From Flavobacteriia bacterium (GTDB lineage: Bacteria > Bacteroidota > Bacteroidia > Flavobacteriales > Schleiferiaceae), in NCBI GenBank assembly GCA_013373425.1, contig JABXHW010000033.1, positions 1-64,000 on the forward strand: a stretch of 64,000 nt of DNA, read 5' to 3'. The position numbers and the translations under genes were made by a program. This document shows, in pieces, positions 16,380 to 24,906 of this stretch (positions within the stretch are counted from its first letter, which is position 1; each line of letters opens with the position of its first letter). The notes under the pieces are model-generated. The model was not told the origin of the DNA, searched no databases, and was given only the letters and a program-made list of their open reading frames with translations.

Positions 16380-17645
16380 TTAAATCACCATACCGGCAGC
16401 CACTGTTTCATTTGTAGCTTCATCGATAAGGATGATAGATCCTGTGTGACGGTTTTTTCGATAAGAATCAACGAACATCGGACGTGTTGAGCGAATCTTC
16501 ACGCGAGCGATATCATTCATTTTGATGTCTTTATCCTCTTCATTTCTGTGAAGCGTGTTCACATCCACTTTATGAACGACATCTGTAATCATTGCGCGCG
16601 CCTCGTTAGACGTATGACGAATGATGTACTTTGATCGAGGACGTGGAGCTTGGTTGTTCAACCAACACAACATCACATCCAAGTCTTGAGAGGATTCAGG
16701 CTGATTATTCGGACGAACGATCATGTCGCCACGAGAAATATCCACATCATCTGCTAAATTGATAGTAACACTCATAGGAGGGAAAGCCTCTTCGATGTCA
16801 CCATCAAATGTTTTGATGCTTGTGATAGTAGACTCCAATCCACTCGGAAGGACAGTCACCTTATCCCCTGGCTTAAACACACCACCAGCGATTCTACCGG
16901 CGTATCCACGATAATCGTGATACTCGTCTGAATGCGGACGGATAACCGTTTGTACTGGGAAACGGCAATCGATGTGGTTTTCATCACTACCAATGTGAAT
17001 CGTCTCGAGGGTATGAAGCAGAGTTCCGCCTTCGTACCAAGACATGTTATCCCCTCTGTTCACTACGTTATCACCGTGAAGAGCGGAGATTGGGATGAAT
17101 CGTACATCTTTTACGTCGAGTTTCGCCGCAAATTCCTCGTACTGATCAACAATTTCATTGAATCGCTCCTCGCTATACTCTGCCAAATCCATCTTGTTCA
17201 CACAAACGATGATGTGTGGAATTTGAAGAAGAGAAGCGATGAAAGAGTGACGCTTGGTCTGTTCAAGCACTCCGTTGCGTGCATCTACCAAAATCAAGGC
17301 AACGTTCGCTGTAGAAGCACCAGTAACCATGTTGCGGGTGTACTGAATGTGTCCCGGAGTATCTGCGATAATGAACTTGCGCTTAGGAGTCGCGAAGTAG
17401 CGATAAGCCACATCAATTGTGATTCCTTGCTCACGCTCGTCTTTCAAACCGTCGGTTAGAAGACTTAAGTCAATGTGCTCCAAGCCCTTCTTATCACTCG
17501 ACTTTTGCACAGCATCCATTTGATCTTCAAATGTGCTTTTGCTATCATAAAGTAGGCGGCCAATCAAGGTTGATTTTCCGTCATCTACACTTCCAGCTGT
17601 TGTGAAGCGTAGCAATTCCATATCTAGATAATTCGATGTATCCAC
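16380..17645 (-). CDS. cysN: Sulfate adenylyltransferase subunit 1 (GTPase)
   Basis: 421-aa EF-Tu-like GTPase subunit of ATP sulfurylase; GTP hydrolysis drives formation of adenosine 5'-phosphosulfate (APS). G1 is GSVDDGKST (residues ~17-25), G3 DTPGH, G4 NKMD. Domains II and III follow, ending in the typical RKNRHTGSIILIDEATNETV. E. coli CysN is longer (475 aa); around 420 aa is common in Bacteroidota. No APS-kinase domain is fused at the C-terminus; a separate cysC lies upstream. Last gene of the SLC13-cysC-cysD-cysN operon. Confidence 0.97.
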   Translation of the reverse strand: MDTSNYLDMELLRFTTAGSVDDGKSTLIGRLLYDSKSTFEDQMDAVQKSSDKKGLEHIDLSLLTDGLKDEREQGITIDVAYRYFATPKRKFIIADTPGHIQYTRNMVTGASTANVALILVDARNGVLEQTKRHSFIASLLQIPHIIVCVNKMDLAEYSEERFNEIVDQYEEFAAKLDVKDVRFIPISALHGDNVVNRGDNMSWYEGGTLLHTLETIHIGSDENHIDCRFPVQTVIRPHSDEYHDYRGYAGRIAGGVFKPGDKVTVLPSGLESTITSIKTFDGDIEEAFPPMSVTINLADDVDISRGDMIVRPNNQPESSQDLDVMLCWLNNQAPRPRSKYIIRHTSNEARAMITDVVHKVDVNTLHRNEEDKDIKMNDIARVKIRSTRPMFVDSYRKNRHTGSIILIDEATNETVAAGMVI

Positions 17646-17669
17646 TTCTTGTGTCTTTTTGGGTTGGAT

Positions 17670-18575
17670 TTAGAAGTAACCTTGACGCTTACGGTCTTCC
17701 ATACTTGTTTCACTACGCTTGTCGTCTTCACGATTACCGCGCTCTGTTACTCGTGTAGTAGCTACTTCTTGAATGATTTTCTCCAAATTGTCAGCATCTG
17801 AGTCGATGCCTCCAGTAATGGTGATGTCTCCTAGCGTACGGAAGCGAATCATTCTCATCTGTGGTTCCTCGTTCTCACGAAGAGTGATGAAATCAGAAAC
17901 AGGCAACCAAGAGTTGTTTCTCCAAATCACGTTGCGCTGCTTAGCAAAATAAAGCTCTGGCAACTCGATATTCTCTAAGAGAATGTACTGCCAAACGTCC
18001 ATCTCTGTCCAGTTGGAAATAGGGAACACGCGGAAATTCTCTCCCATGCGCTTATGCCCGTTGAACAAGTTCCACAATTCTGGACGTTGGTTCTTTGGAT
18101 CCCACTGACCGAAGTCGTCTCTATGTGAGAAGAAACGCTCTTTCGCTCTTGCTTTCTCTTCATCACGACGTGCACCGCCCATACAAGCATCGAAGTTGTG
18201 CTCTTCGATAGTGTCGAGCAACGTAGTGGTTTGGAGCGCGTTACGGCTAGCATTTGCACCTGTTTCTTCAAGAACACGTCCTTCGTCGATCGACTTCTGT
18301 ACAGAACCTACGATTAGTTTCACGCCGAGCTTCTCTACGAGGCTATCGCGGAATTCAATCGCTTCAGGGAAGTTGTGCCCTGTATCGATGTGTACCAATG
18401 GGAATGGAATCTTAGCTGGAAAGAATGCCTTTCTCGCTAAGTGTGTAATGACAATTGAATCCTTTCCACCAGAGAAAAGGATGGCTGGGTTGTCAAATTG
18501 AGCATAAACCTCGCGAATCACATAAATCGCTTCGGCTTCCAGCTCTCTCAAATGTGTGAGATGATAGTTACTCAT
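17670..18575 (-). CDS. cysD: Sulfate adenylyltransferase subunit 2
   Basis: 301-aa catalytic subunit of ATP sulfurylase, in the PAPS-reductase-like superfamily. The PP-loop motif is ILFSGGKDSIVITHLARKAF (residues ~32-51), and HIDTGHNFPEAIEFRD and GGARRDEEKARAKER are conserved. The C-terminus (KRSETSMEDRKRQGYF) is the canonical CysD ending. It works as a heterodimer with CysN, whose gene starts 24 bp downstream. Length and motifs are typical. Confidence 0.98.
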   Translation of the reverse strand: MSNYHLTHLRELEAEAIYVIREVYAQFDNPAILFSGGKDSIVITHLARKAFFPAKIPFPLVHIDTGHNFPEAIEFRDSLVEKLGVKLIVGSVQKSIDEGRVLEETGANASRNALQTTTLLDTIEEHNFDACMGGARRDEEKARAKERFFSHRDDFGQWDPKNQRPELWNLFNGHKRMGENFRVFPISNWTEMDVWQYILLENIELPELYFAKQRNVIWRNNSWLPVSDFITLRENEEPQMRMIRFRTLGDITITGGIDSDADNLEKIIQEVATTRVTERGNREDDKRSETSMEDRKRQGYF

Positions 18576-18628
18576 TTCCTACTTTATTTCTGCGGCAAAG
18601 ATGCAAAATCCTACCAATTTAGTATGTT

Positions 18629-19222
18629 TTAAATTCCAATATCTTTCAAGTGATTCATCACTCGCGTAACACTCTCTTCTAGAGACTCTTGATCCGTGTG
18701 GAGATGAACATCTGGAGCAGTAGGCGCCTCGAATGGTGAAGTGATTCCAGTGAAGTCGGGAATCTCCCCTGCTCTTGCTTTTTTGTAGAGCCCTTTCACA
18801 TCTCTTTGCTCGCACACTTCAAGTGGACAATCCACGAAAATCTCAACAAAATTCTCATCACCTACTGTCTGACGAACTTTATCGCGATCAGCTTTGAATG
18901 GAGATACAAATGCGGTGAGAACGATGAGTCCAGCATCCACCATGAGATTCGCTACTTCGCCGATTCGACGAATATTCTCTTCCCTACCAGCAGCTGAGAA
19001 ATCAAGATCCTTATTCAGACCGCTTCTCACATTATCGCCATCGAGAATATATGTGTGCTTGTTATCAGCAAAAAGGACTTTCTCTACTGCATTTGCTACA
19101 GTGCTTTTCCCAGAACCTGAGAGTCCCGTGAACCACAGTACTTTAGCAGGATGTCCGTTGGATTCTGTACGCAACGCTTTGTTGATGTCGTGTACTTGAG
19201 GTATGACGATTACTTTCGACAT
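18629..19222 (-). CDS. cysC: Adenylylsulfate (APS) kinase
   Basis: 197-aa kinase converting APS to 3'-phosphoadenylyl sulfate (PAPS). Walker A is GLSGSGKST (residues ~33-41); DGDNVRSGLNKDLDFSAAGR and the FVDCPLEVCEQRDVKGLYKK region are typical of APS kinase. It lies between the permease (5-bp gap) and cysD (53-bp gap). It gives the operon the ability to make PAPS, the donor for sulfation as well as for reductive assimilation. Confidence 0.97.
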   Translation of the reverse strand: MSKVIVIPQVHDINKALRTESNGHPAKVLWFTGLSGSGKSTVANAVEKVLFADNKHTYILDGDNVRSGLNKDLDFSAAGREENIRRIGEVANLMVDAGLIVLTAFVSPFKADRDKVRQTVGDENFVEIFVDCPLEVCEQRDVKGLYKKARAGEIPDFTGITSPFEAPTAPDVHLHTDQESLEESVTRVMNHLKDIGI

Positions 19223-19227
19223 GTCAT

Positions 19228-21003
19228 CTAAATTAATTCATATCTGAGCAGCAAATACGACAATACTACTCCTATGTAAAGGACGGTCAGCGGTGCGCCA
19301 ACTCGCATAAAATCTCTTGCTGAATATCCTCCAGGTCCATACACCATCAGGTTGGTCTGATAACTAACAGGAGTTAAGAAGGATGCTGATGCCCCATAGG
19401 CTAGAGCCAAATAAAACGGAGTAGGGTCCATTCCAGTTCTAGCGATAACGGCTACAACAATTGGGAACGCTATCGCGATAGCGGCCACGTTAGTCACGAA
19501 GCTCGTGAGAACTACCGTCAATAGCATTACACTCACCAAGACGAGCCACGGTTCCGCCCCATGAAGAACGTCTATCACAGCATCACTTATCCAATCTGCG
19601 GTTCCGGCATGTATCAAAGTGGTGCCTATAGCCACGGCAGTTACAAGGATCACCAGCAAGTCCATATTGATATCTCTTCGTATCTCCTTCGCCGATAGCA
19701 TTCCGAAACTCGCCATGAGAATGAGAATCGCCAAAAGGAATGTGAATAAGCTGATCCAACTCATTGCCATAGCCGCTAGGCCTGCAACAACTCCGAATCC
19801 AACGATACGTTTGCCCGTCTTCCCGTTAGAGTCGATACTCTCCATGGTAGACACAGTATAGAGATTCTTGTTCCCCTGGATGATCTTATTGAATCTTGAA
19901 CCGGTGGTAACTAGAAGTAAGTCGCCAAACTCAAGTCGGACATCTCCAATTCTACCACCCAACTTTCTACCGTCGCGATGCACAGCCACTATAGCAGCGT
20001 CAAAACGCTCACGGAAGCCCGTTTCTCGAACCGTTTTCCCAGCGAGGTCACTTGTAATGGGAATCAGAACTTCAACCACTTCCAGTGCATCCGTATTGGT
20101 AAACTTCTCGCGTTTGGCTATTTCTAGACCATTATCGCCTTTGAGAAGTTCAACTACCTTTTCCACCTCACCCGCGAAGTAGAGCAAATCTCCAGCTCGA
20201 AGAATCTCTTTGGGCGTAACCGGTGAGATGAGCTTCTTATCTCTGTAGATCTCAGCCAAGAAAATGCCATCAAGATTTCGCAAACCAGCATCAGCAATGG
20301 ACTTACCCACTTTGTCGCTATTGGGAAGCAGGACGGTTTCCATGATGTATTCGCGGCGATTCGACTGAAAGTCTTCCAGTAGATCCTTGCCTCCTTTTAA
20401 GAGTACTCCACTAAATAGTGCTAAAAAGATTACACCAACGGTGGTAACCAATAGGCCTGGTATCAAGAAATCGCCAAAACCTAAGGTGTCTAGTCCGTTC
20501 TCATCAAGCAGACCGTTCAACACGAGGTTCGTCGATGTACCAATCACAGTGATTGTTCCACCTAGAGTTGCCGCGAAGCTCAAGGGCATCAGAAACTTCG
20601 AAGGAGACAAATTCCGCTTTCTCGACCAATCGTAGACGTATGGAATCATCAAGGCTACAATAGGCGTGTTGTTTACAACAGAAGACAAAGCCGCAACTGA
20701 AGTCGTCATTCCAACGAGGAACTTACGTGGCGACTTTAACCCTTTGAAGAGAAAGTCCATCAAACCCAATAAGTTGAAGTGCTTTCTAAGAGCTGACGTG
20801 AGGAAGATGAGGAGGAAAATGGTGAGAATGCTCTTGTTGCTAAAAGCGGATAGCAGCAACTCGATAGGCATAACACCTATGACGATTAATGCGATGGTAG
20901 TCCAGCCAAACACCATGGTTGGTTTAAAACGACGAACGAACAAGCTCACTGTAATTACCAGTAAGGCTGCAAGGAGAATGTAGTTAGTCCACATTTCGTT
21001 CAT
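19228..21003 (-). CDS. SLC13/DASS-family permease with two TrkA-C domains (putative sulfate transporter)
   Basis: 591-aa membrane protein: an N-terminal helix block (residues 1-~200), two RCK_C/TrkA-C domains in the cytoplasmic middle (around 210-290 and 300-380), then a C-terminal helix block. The conserved NNTPIVALMIPYVYDWSRK and the TNVAAIAIAFPIVVAVIA / PVSYQTNLMVYGPGGY segments are typical of the SLC13/ArsB-like superfamily. Sulfur-related members take up sulfate, and the direct linkage to cysC, cysD and cysN makes sulfate the likely substrate. First gene of the operon; a 19-bp palindrome lies in its upstream region. Confidence 0.88.
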   Translation of the reverse strand: MNEMWTNYILLAALLVITVSLFVRRFKPTMVFGWTTIALIVIGVMPIELLLSAFSNKSILTIFLLIFLTSALRKHFNLLGLMDFLFKGLKSPRKFLVGMTTSVAALSSVVNNTPIVALMIPYVYDWSRKRNLSPSKFLMPLSFAATLGGTITVIGTSTNLVLNGLLDENGLDTLGFGDFLIPGLLVTTVGVIFLALFSGVLLKGGKDLLEDFQSNRREYIMETVLLPNSDKVGKSIADAGLRNLDGIFLAEIYRDKKLISPVTPKEILRAGDLLYFAGEVEKVVELLKGDNGLEIAKREKFTNTDALEVVEVLIPITSDLAGKTVRETGFRERFDAAIVAVHRDGRKLGGRIGDVRLEFGDLLLVTTGSRFNKIIQGNKNLYTVSTMESIDSNGKTGKRIVGFGVVAGLAAMAMSWISLFTFLLAILILMASFGMLSAKEIRRDINMDLLVILVTAVAIGTTLIHAGTADWISDAVIDVLHGAEPWLVLVSVMLLTVVLTSFVTNVAAIAIAFPIVVAVIARTGMDPTPFYLALAYGASASFLTPVSYQTNLMVYGPGGYSARDFMRVGAPLTVLYIGVVLSYLLLRYELI

Positions 21004-21061
21004 CTGCTTAGTGCTACCTGTTTAAGTTTTCATAGGGTCACCTACCCCCATTAATGAGGAC

Positions 21062-21098
21062 CAAAAATATAAAAATCTATTAAATCTATAGGATTTAA
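21062..21098 (-). promoter_or_regulatory. Candidate promoter and operator of the sulfate operon
   Basis: The palindrome TTAAATCTATAGGATTTAA (21080-21098; 7-bp arms around TATAG) overlaps a direct repeat of AAATCTAT (21073-21080 and 21082-21089). On the minus strand TATTTTTG (21062-21069) could be the -7 element, although no good -33 TTG is present, which would fit activator dependence. The regulator is unknown. Confidence 0.5.
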
Positions 21099-21102
21099 AA
21101 TT

Positions 21103-21747
21103 TTAAGGTGCTAGACGCTCTACAGACCAGGATGAGTGCGACTTCTTATAACGAAGACGATCGTGCAACCTCGAGGCTCTACCTTGCCAGAATTCAATTT
21201 GAAATGGTTCTACGGCGTAGCCTCCCCAGTGTTCTGGGCAATCCGGACCTAGTTCGCCATATTTGGCATTGTTCGCTTCTACCTCACTCTCAAGAACTTC
21301 TCGATTTACTATCACACTCGACTGAGGTGAGCTTATCGCTCCAATTTGGCTACCAACTGGGCGTTCCTTGAAATAGGATTGGTTCTTCTCAAAACTCAAT
21401 TTTGTGGCATGTCCCACTACTCTCACTTGGCGTTCCTGCTCTGCCCAGAAGAAGAGTATGTGCACCATTGGGTTTGCTTCAATATCTGATCCCTTCTTGC
21501 TTTTATAGTTAGTAAAGAAGGTAAACGCTCCATTTTCAATCCCTTTGAGGAGCACAATCCTAGCATCAGGTATACCGTCTGCTCCGGTAGTAGAAACTGT
21601 CATTGCGGTAGTGTCTGGTCTACCGAGTGACTCCCATTCCTTCCACCAATCACTGAACAGATCCATAGGATTTGCGGGTACTTCATTCTCTAGGAGTTCA
21701 CCTTTTGTGTACTCCCTGCGGCTACTTCTGAGTTCTTGATTTTGCAT
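21103..21747 (-). CDS. pdxH: Pyridoxamine 5'-phosphate oxidase
   Basis: 214-aa FMN enzyme that oxidises pyridoxamine/pyridoxine phosphate to pyridoxal 5'-phosphate. The family motifs are RIVLLKGIENGAFTFFTNYK (FMN binding, ~residues 64-83), the EANPMVHILFFW segment, and the C-terminal WQGRASRLHDRLRY active-site region with Arg and His. Length matches the family (E. coli 218 aa). It is upstream of the sulfate permease on the same strand, but the ~100-bp gap contains a separate regulatory region, so co-transcription is uncertain. Confidence 0.96.
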   Translation of the reverse strand: MQNQELRSSRREYTKGELLENEVPANPMDLFSDWWKEWESLGRPDTTAMTVSTTGADGIPDARIVLLKGIENGAFTFFTNYKSKKGSDIEANPMVHILFFWAEQERQVRVVGHATKLSFEKNQSYFKERPVGSQIGAISSPQSSVIVNREVLESEVEANNAKYGELGPDCPEHWGGYAVEPFQIEFWQGRASRLHDRLRYKKSHSSWSVERLAP

Positions 21748-21770
21748 AGAGCAAATTTCATCGATTTAAG

Positions 21771-21800
21771 TTGCTTTTCATAACCTTCCACCCTAATTTG
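21771..21800 (+). promoter_or_regulatory. Possible promoter of the YqgE/AlgH gene
   Basis: TTG at 21771-21773, a 20-nt spacer, then TAATTTG (21794-21800), one base shorter than the TAnnTTTG consensus, ending 6 nt before the ATG at 21807. Confidence 0.35.
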
Positions 21801-21806
21801 GAGATA

Positions 21807-22358
21807 ATGGAAGAACTTAAAGCTGGCTGTTTTCTGATTGCGGAGCCATTACTCGGCGATCCCAATTTCGATAGAAGCGTAATCTTGGTGACCGAGTACG
21901 GTGCTCAAGGAACGGTTGGCTATGTGCTAAATCGCCCATTGGATGTGAAGATCAATGGATTACTTGAGGGCTTCCCAGAATTTGATGCCATGATATACAA
22001 TGGCGGACCAGTTGAACAGTCGAACCTCTACTTCATCCATAATCGTCCAGACCTTTTCGAAGGCACAGTTAAAGTGACCGACGAAATTTACTGGGGAGGA
22101 GAATTCGAAAGACTTCAGGAAGTGATTCAGCTCGGGTTGATTACACCTGAAGAAATCAGATTCTTTCTAGGTTACTCAGGATGGGGCGAAGGACAACTCG
22201 AATCTGAAATGGCCGATAAGTCATGGCGTGTGATTCCAACTGGAACCATAGACCTATACACGACAGACGTAGAAAACATGTGGAAAGAGGTCATTATCAA
22301 CCTAGGAGGAGATTATCAACTTTGGGCAAACTCTCCTAGCGACCCGCTCTTAAACTGA
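21807..22358 (+). CDS. YqgE/AlgH family protein
   Basis: 183-aa member of the UPF0301/AlgH family, from the ATG at 21807; an in-frame TTG at 21771 lies inside the putative promoter and is less likely. Diagnostic segments: the N-terminal FLIAEPLLGDPNFDRSVILV, GTVGYVLNRPLDVKI, YNGGPVEQSNLYFIH and FLGYSGWGEGQLESEM. AlgH was first linked to alginate regulation in Pseudomonas, but its molecular function is not established. The 3' end overlaps the convergent aminotransferase gene by 9 bp. Confidence 0.95.
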   Translation: MEELKAGCFLIAEPLLGDPNFDRSVILVTEYGAQGTVGYVLNRPLDVKINGLLEGFPEFDAMIYNGGPVEQSNLYFIHNRPDLFEGTVKVTDEIYWGGEFERLQEVIQLGLITPEEIRFFLGYSGWGEGQLESEMADKSWRVIPTGTIDLYTTDVENMWKEVIINLGGDYQLWANSPSDPLLN

Positions 22359-23186
22359 GGCATTCAGTTTATCGACGATTTCTTTAGTCATCGTATTTCC
22401 GTAGGTCTTCTTTCTATAATTCGCCACCCATTGAATACCTGTAATGGAATTCGTGAGGAACACTTCATCGGCTCTTTGAAGATCGAATGGCGAGAAGCCT
22501 TTCTCCTCAATTTCTAATTCCCATTCCTTCGCATTTCTTAGGATATGCTTGCGCATTACTCCCCTCAATGCTCCAGTTTCAAGCGGTGGAGTAATCAATT
22601 TACCGTTGGCAAACATGAAGACATTGCTCGCCGTTGCTTCTACCACGTGCTTGTCGGCATTCACCAATAGTACATCGTCCAACTCATTATCTCGGGCAAA
22701 GATGCCGGCAAGGGAGTACAGCAAACTGTTGGTCGTTTTCAGATTGCTGAGCATGCTCTTCGGCACTTCGTGATCCTTGTAAATATCGATAGACAGACCG
22801 TCCTTGTTCAATTCAAAGTCGGCATCTGGCAAAGCTTCGGCCATTATGAAGTAACCCATCTCCGCGGTCGTAGCAGGAGTGTACTTTCCTTCACCATTGC
22901 GGTACAAGGTAATTCTGATACGAGCCGCGTTCGCTTCTAGGTGCGCAGCACGTAATGTTTCCATCACTTGTTCTTCGAGATACTCAGGCGACCACTCCAT
23001 GGGGATTTCCATGCGGAGAATACGCATACTTGCCATGGCGCGGAAATAATGATCTTCCCAATTGATGAGTTTCACACCATTGTACTTGATGGTCTCGAAC
23101 AAGGCATCACCGTACATCGTTGGACGAAAATCTGCTCTAAAGGGAACTGCATCGATATCGAGAATCTCTCCGTTGTGATTTATCAT
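22350..23186 (-). CDS. Class IV aminotransferase (PLP-dependent; D-amino acid aminotransferase/IlvE/PabC-like)
   Basis: 278 aa from the ATG at 23186. The fold-type IV features are MYGDALFETIKYNG near the N-terminus, the PLP lysine in SNLKTTNSLLYSLA, and the cofactor-binding EATASNVFMFANGKLITPPL with GALRGVMRK. Such enzymes may be branched-chain or D-amino acid transaminases or aminodeoxychorismate lyases; the sequence alone does not decide, and no folate genes are adjacent. An in-frame TTG 24 bp upstream lies inside the promoter element, so the ATG is preferred. The -7 box ends 4 nt before the ATG. Confidence 0.9.
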   Translation of the reverse strand: MINHNGEILDIDAVPFRADFRPTMYGDALFETIKYNGVKLINWEDHYFRAMASMRILRMEIPMEWSPEYLEEQVMETLRAAHLEANAARIRITLYRNGEGKYTPATTAEMGYFIMAEALPDADFELNKDGLSIDIYKDHEVPKSMLSNLKTTNSLLYSLAGIFARDNELDDVLLVNADKHVVEATASNVFMFANGKLITPPLETGALRGVMRKHILRNAKEWELEIEEKGFSPFDLQRADEVFLTNSITGIQWVANYRKKTYGNTMTKEIVDKLNASV

Positions 23187-23190
23187 GCCG

Positions 23191-23198
23191 CAAAGGTA
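23191..23198 (-). promoter_or_regulatory. Promoter -7 element TACCTTTG, leaderless-type
   Basis: On the minus strand TACCTTTG matches TAnnTTTG exactly and ends 4 nt before the aminotransferase ATG. No clear -33 element at standard spacing. Confidence 0.55.
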
Positions 23199-23212
23199 AG
23201 ATGCACACAATT

Positions 23213-23248
23213 AAAAAACCGCCCCTTGCACGGAGCAAGAGACGGTTT
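23213..23248 (-). terminator. Intrinsic terminator of the TonB-receptor/esterase-like genes
   Basis: On the minus strand a 14-bp stem (AAACCGTCTCTTGC with GCAAGGGGCGGTTT, two G-T pairs), loop TCCGT, runs into T6. It lies 25 nt past the esterase-like stop codon. Confidence 0.9.
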
Positions 23249-23273
23249 CAATCTAGGTTGATTGTGAATCTTC

Positions 23274-24857
23274 CTACTGAACGCTCAATCGAGTTGTACC
23301 CGTAAGCGCCCCACTTTTTACTTGGACGATGTAAACACCTGGTGCCCAAGATTCTGTAGACATTTCAAAATCATTTGATGCTGGTGAAGCCGTTGCCACT
23401 ACTCTACCGGTTAGGTCGAATACATGCACTTCGTCAATCACATCTGTTCCCTTCACACGGAAATCACCGTCGGTTGGGTTTGGATAAAGATTGAAGTTCA
23501 CAACATCCGCTTCTTCGATACCGATATCATTCGCATCCATCACAGACTTCATACCTGGGATGATGAAGTTCATCACTGTATCGATATAAGCCAAGCTTTG
23601 AGCCTTGTTGTTTGGATTCGTTTCGTTCGCTCCCAATGGATCACTTGGATCCCAGAAGTCCCAAGGGTTGCTATTTACCGCGAAAGGCAAGTTTGGATCA
23701 GCTGGCTCAATTGCCAATGGATAAATACCGCTGAAACCTCCAGGGTTTCCTGGGTGATTGCGAGCAATCTGCCATTCAACTGAACCAGAGTACGCTTCGC
23801 GTTGGAACACATAGTTGTTGAAGTTTTCGTTCGCCATGCGGATAGCACGGTAGCTACCTGCAACTGGAACTACATCCCAGAATTGGTTGTTCACTGGTAC
23901 GCGAACCATACCCGAATCGTACGGAGCGTAGAAGTCGTAGATATTGTGAACGCTCAACATTGGAACATCACCTGGCTCTAGCCAAGCTTCGTCGCCCAAT
24001 GCACCACCAAGGTTGATTACACAGGTCACATCATCTGGAATACCCGGAAGGTTTTCGATGTTACGGCCAGGAGCATTGAAGTCGATTGTAGGAAGACCCA
24101 ATGAATCTTGTCCTGTAATTACAGCCTTACCACCGAATCCGTTCCAATCACCAACCACTGCAGTATCCACATAAGGATCACCTGCGCTTACTGTTCCACC
24201 GAAGATACCCGTGGTACCCTGGTATTGGAATTTAGTTGGATTTGAAACCTCGCCATAGTTATCAATGGTTGCATAGGCAAAGGTGATATAACCACCTGAA
24301 CCTTGTCCCATCAACATGATTTGGCTAGGATCGATTCCAAATGGATTGCCTTGCAAATTCGTTGCACGCATGTAACGAACTGAATTCTTCGCATCCTGAA
24401 CTGCATTGTAAACTGCGAGTAGGTTACTACCACGACGCAAGTCGAGATTCGACGTATTGTCTGGCTGCCATCCCAATCGGTATGTTGCAGAAACCGCCAC
24501 ATAACCGCGCTTTGCCAAGCGAGTACAAATTTCAACTGCCGCGCTATCTGTTCTCTCTCCCATCGGCGAAACCAACCCTTTTGGAAGGAATGAACCTGTG
24601 TGGAAATAGATAACAACTGGTCGATTTGTCACTGTATCCACAGCTGGGCTCGGCATATACACATCGAGGTAGAGAGGAATCACTCTTGGTCCACCTAACG
24701 ACTGTGGCACATAAGCACTAAAGTTCACCCCGTAGATATTGTCGGGCTGAACAACGACATCTCCATCGCTGAAGATCTCGTCGACATAACGAGTTTGGGC
24801 TTGGACGCCCAAGGTGCTAGCCAAGAAAAGGCCGGCTAAGAGTAATGATTGTTTCAT
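23274..24857 (-). CDS. T9SS-exported carboxylesterase-like protein, probably lacking the catalytic serine
   Basis: 527-aa predicted exported protein: signal peptide (MKQSLLLAGLFLASTLGVQAQ), an alpha/beta-hydrolase domain (~residues 30-430) and a type A T9SS sorting domain at the C-terminus (NFNLYPNPTDGDFRV, DLTGRVVATA, WAPGVYIVQV). The closest match is the type B carboxylesterase family. However, at the nucleophile elbow, where GESAGG is expected, it reads GQGSGG (residues 184-189), putting Gly at the serine position. The oxyanion loop HGGGF is HTGSF. It may be a non-catalytic binder or use Ser187. Start chosen at 24857, where the signal peptide begins. It follows a TonB-dependent receptor with a 49-bp gap. 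Confidence 0.82.
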   Translation of the reverse strand: MKQSLLLAGLFLASTLGVQAQTRYVDEIFSDGDVVVQPDNIYGVNFSAYVPQSLGGPRVIPLYLDVYMPSPAVDTVTNRPVVIYFHTGSFLPKGLVSPMGERTDSAAVEICTRLAKRGYVAVSATYRLGWQPDNTSNLDLRRGSNLLAVYNAVQDAKNSVRYMRATNLQGNPFGIDPSQIMLMGQGSGGYITFAYATIDNYGEVSNPTKFQYQGTTGIFGGTVSAGDPYVDTAVVGDWNGFGGKAVITGQDSLGLPTIDFNAPGRNIENLPGIPDDVTCVINLGGALGDEAWLEPGDVPMLSVHNIYDFYAPYDSGMVRVPVNNQFWDVVPVAGSYRAIRMANENFNNYVFQREAYSGSVEWQIARNHPGNPGGFSGIYPLAIEPADPNLPFAVNSNPWDFWDPSDPLGANETNPNNKAQSLAYIDTVMNFIIPGMKSVMDANDIGIEEADVVNFNLYPNPTDGDFRVKGTDVIDEVHVFDLTGRVVATASPASNDFEMSTESWAPGVYIVQVKSGALTGTTRLSVQ

Positions 24858-24906
24858 TGAACTGAAATTTAGAATGGTATAAGTTAAGAAATTCAACGGC
24901 TCATGC

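Noticed and set aside
16932-17459. 175-aa ORF antisense to cysN
   Set aside because: Lies wholly inside cysN, which has all GTPase motifs; no signal or family features on the opposite strand.
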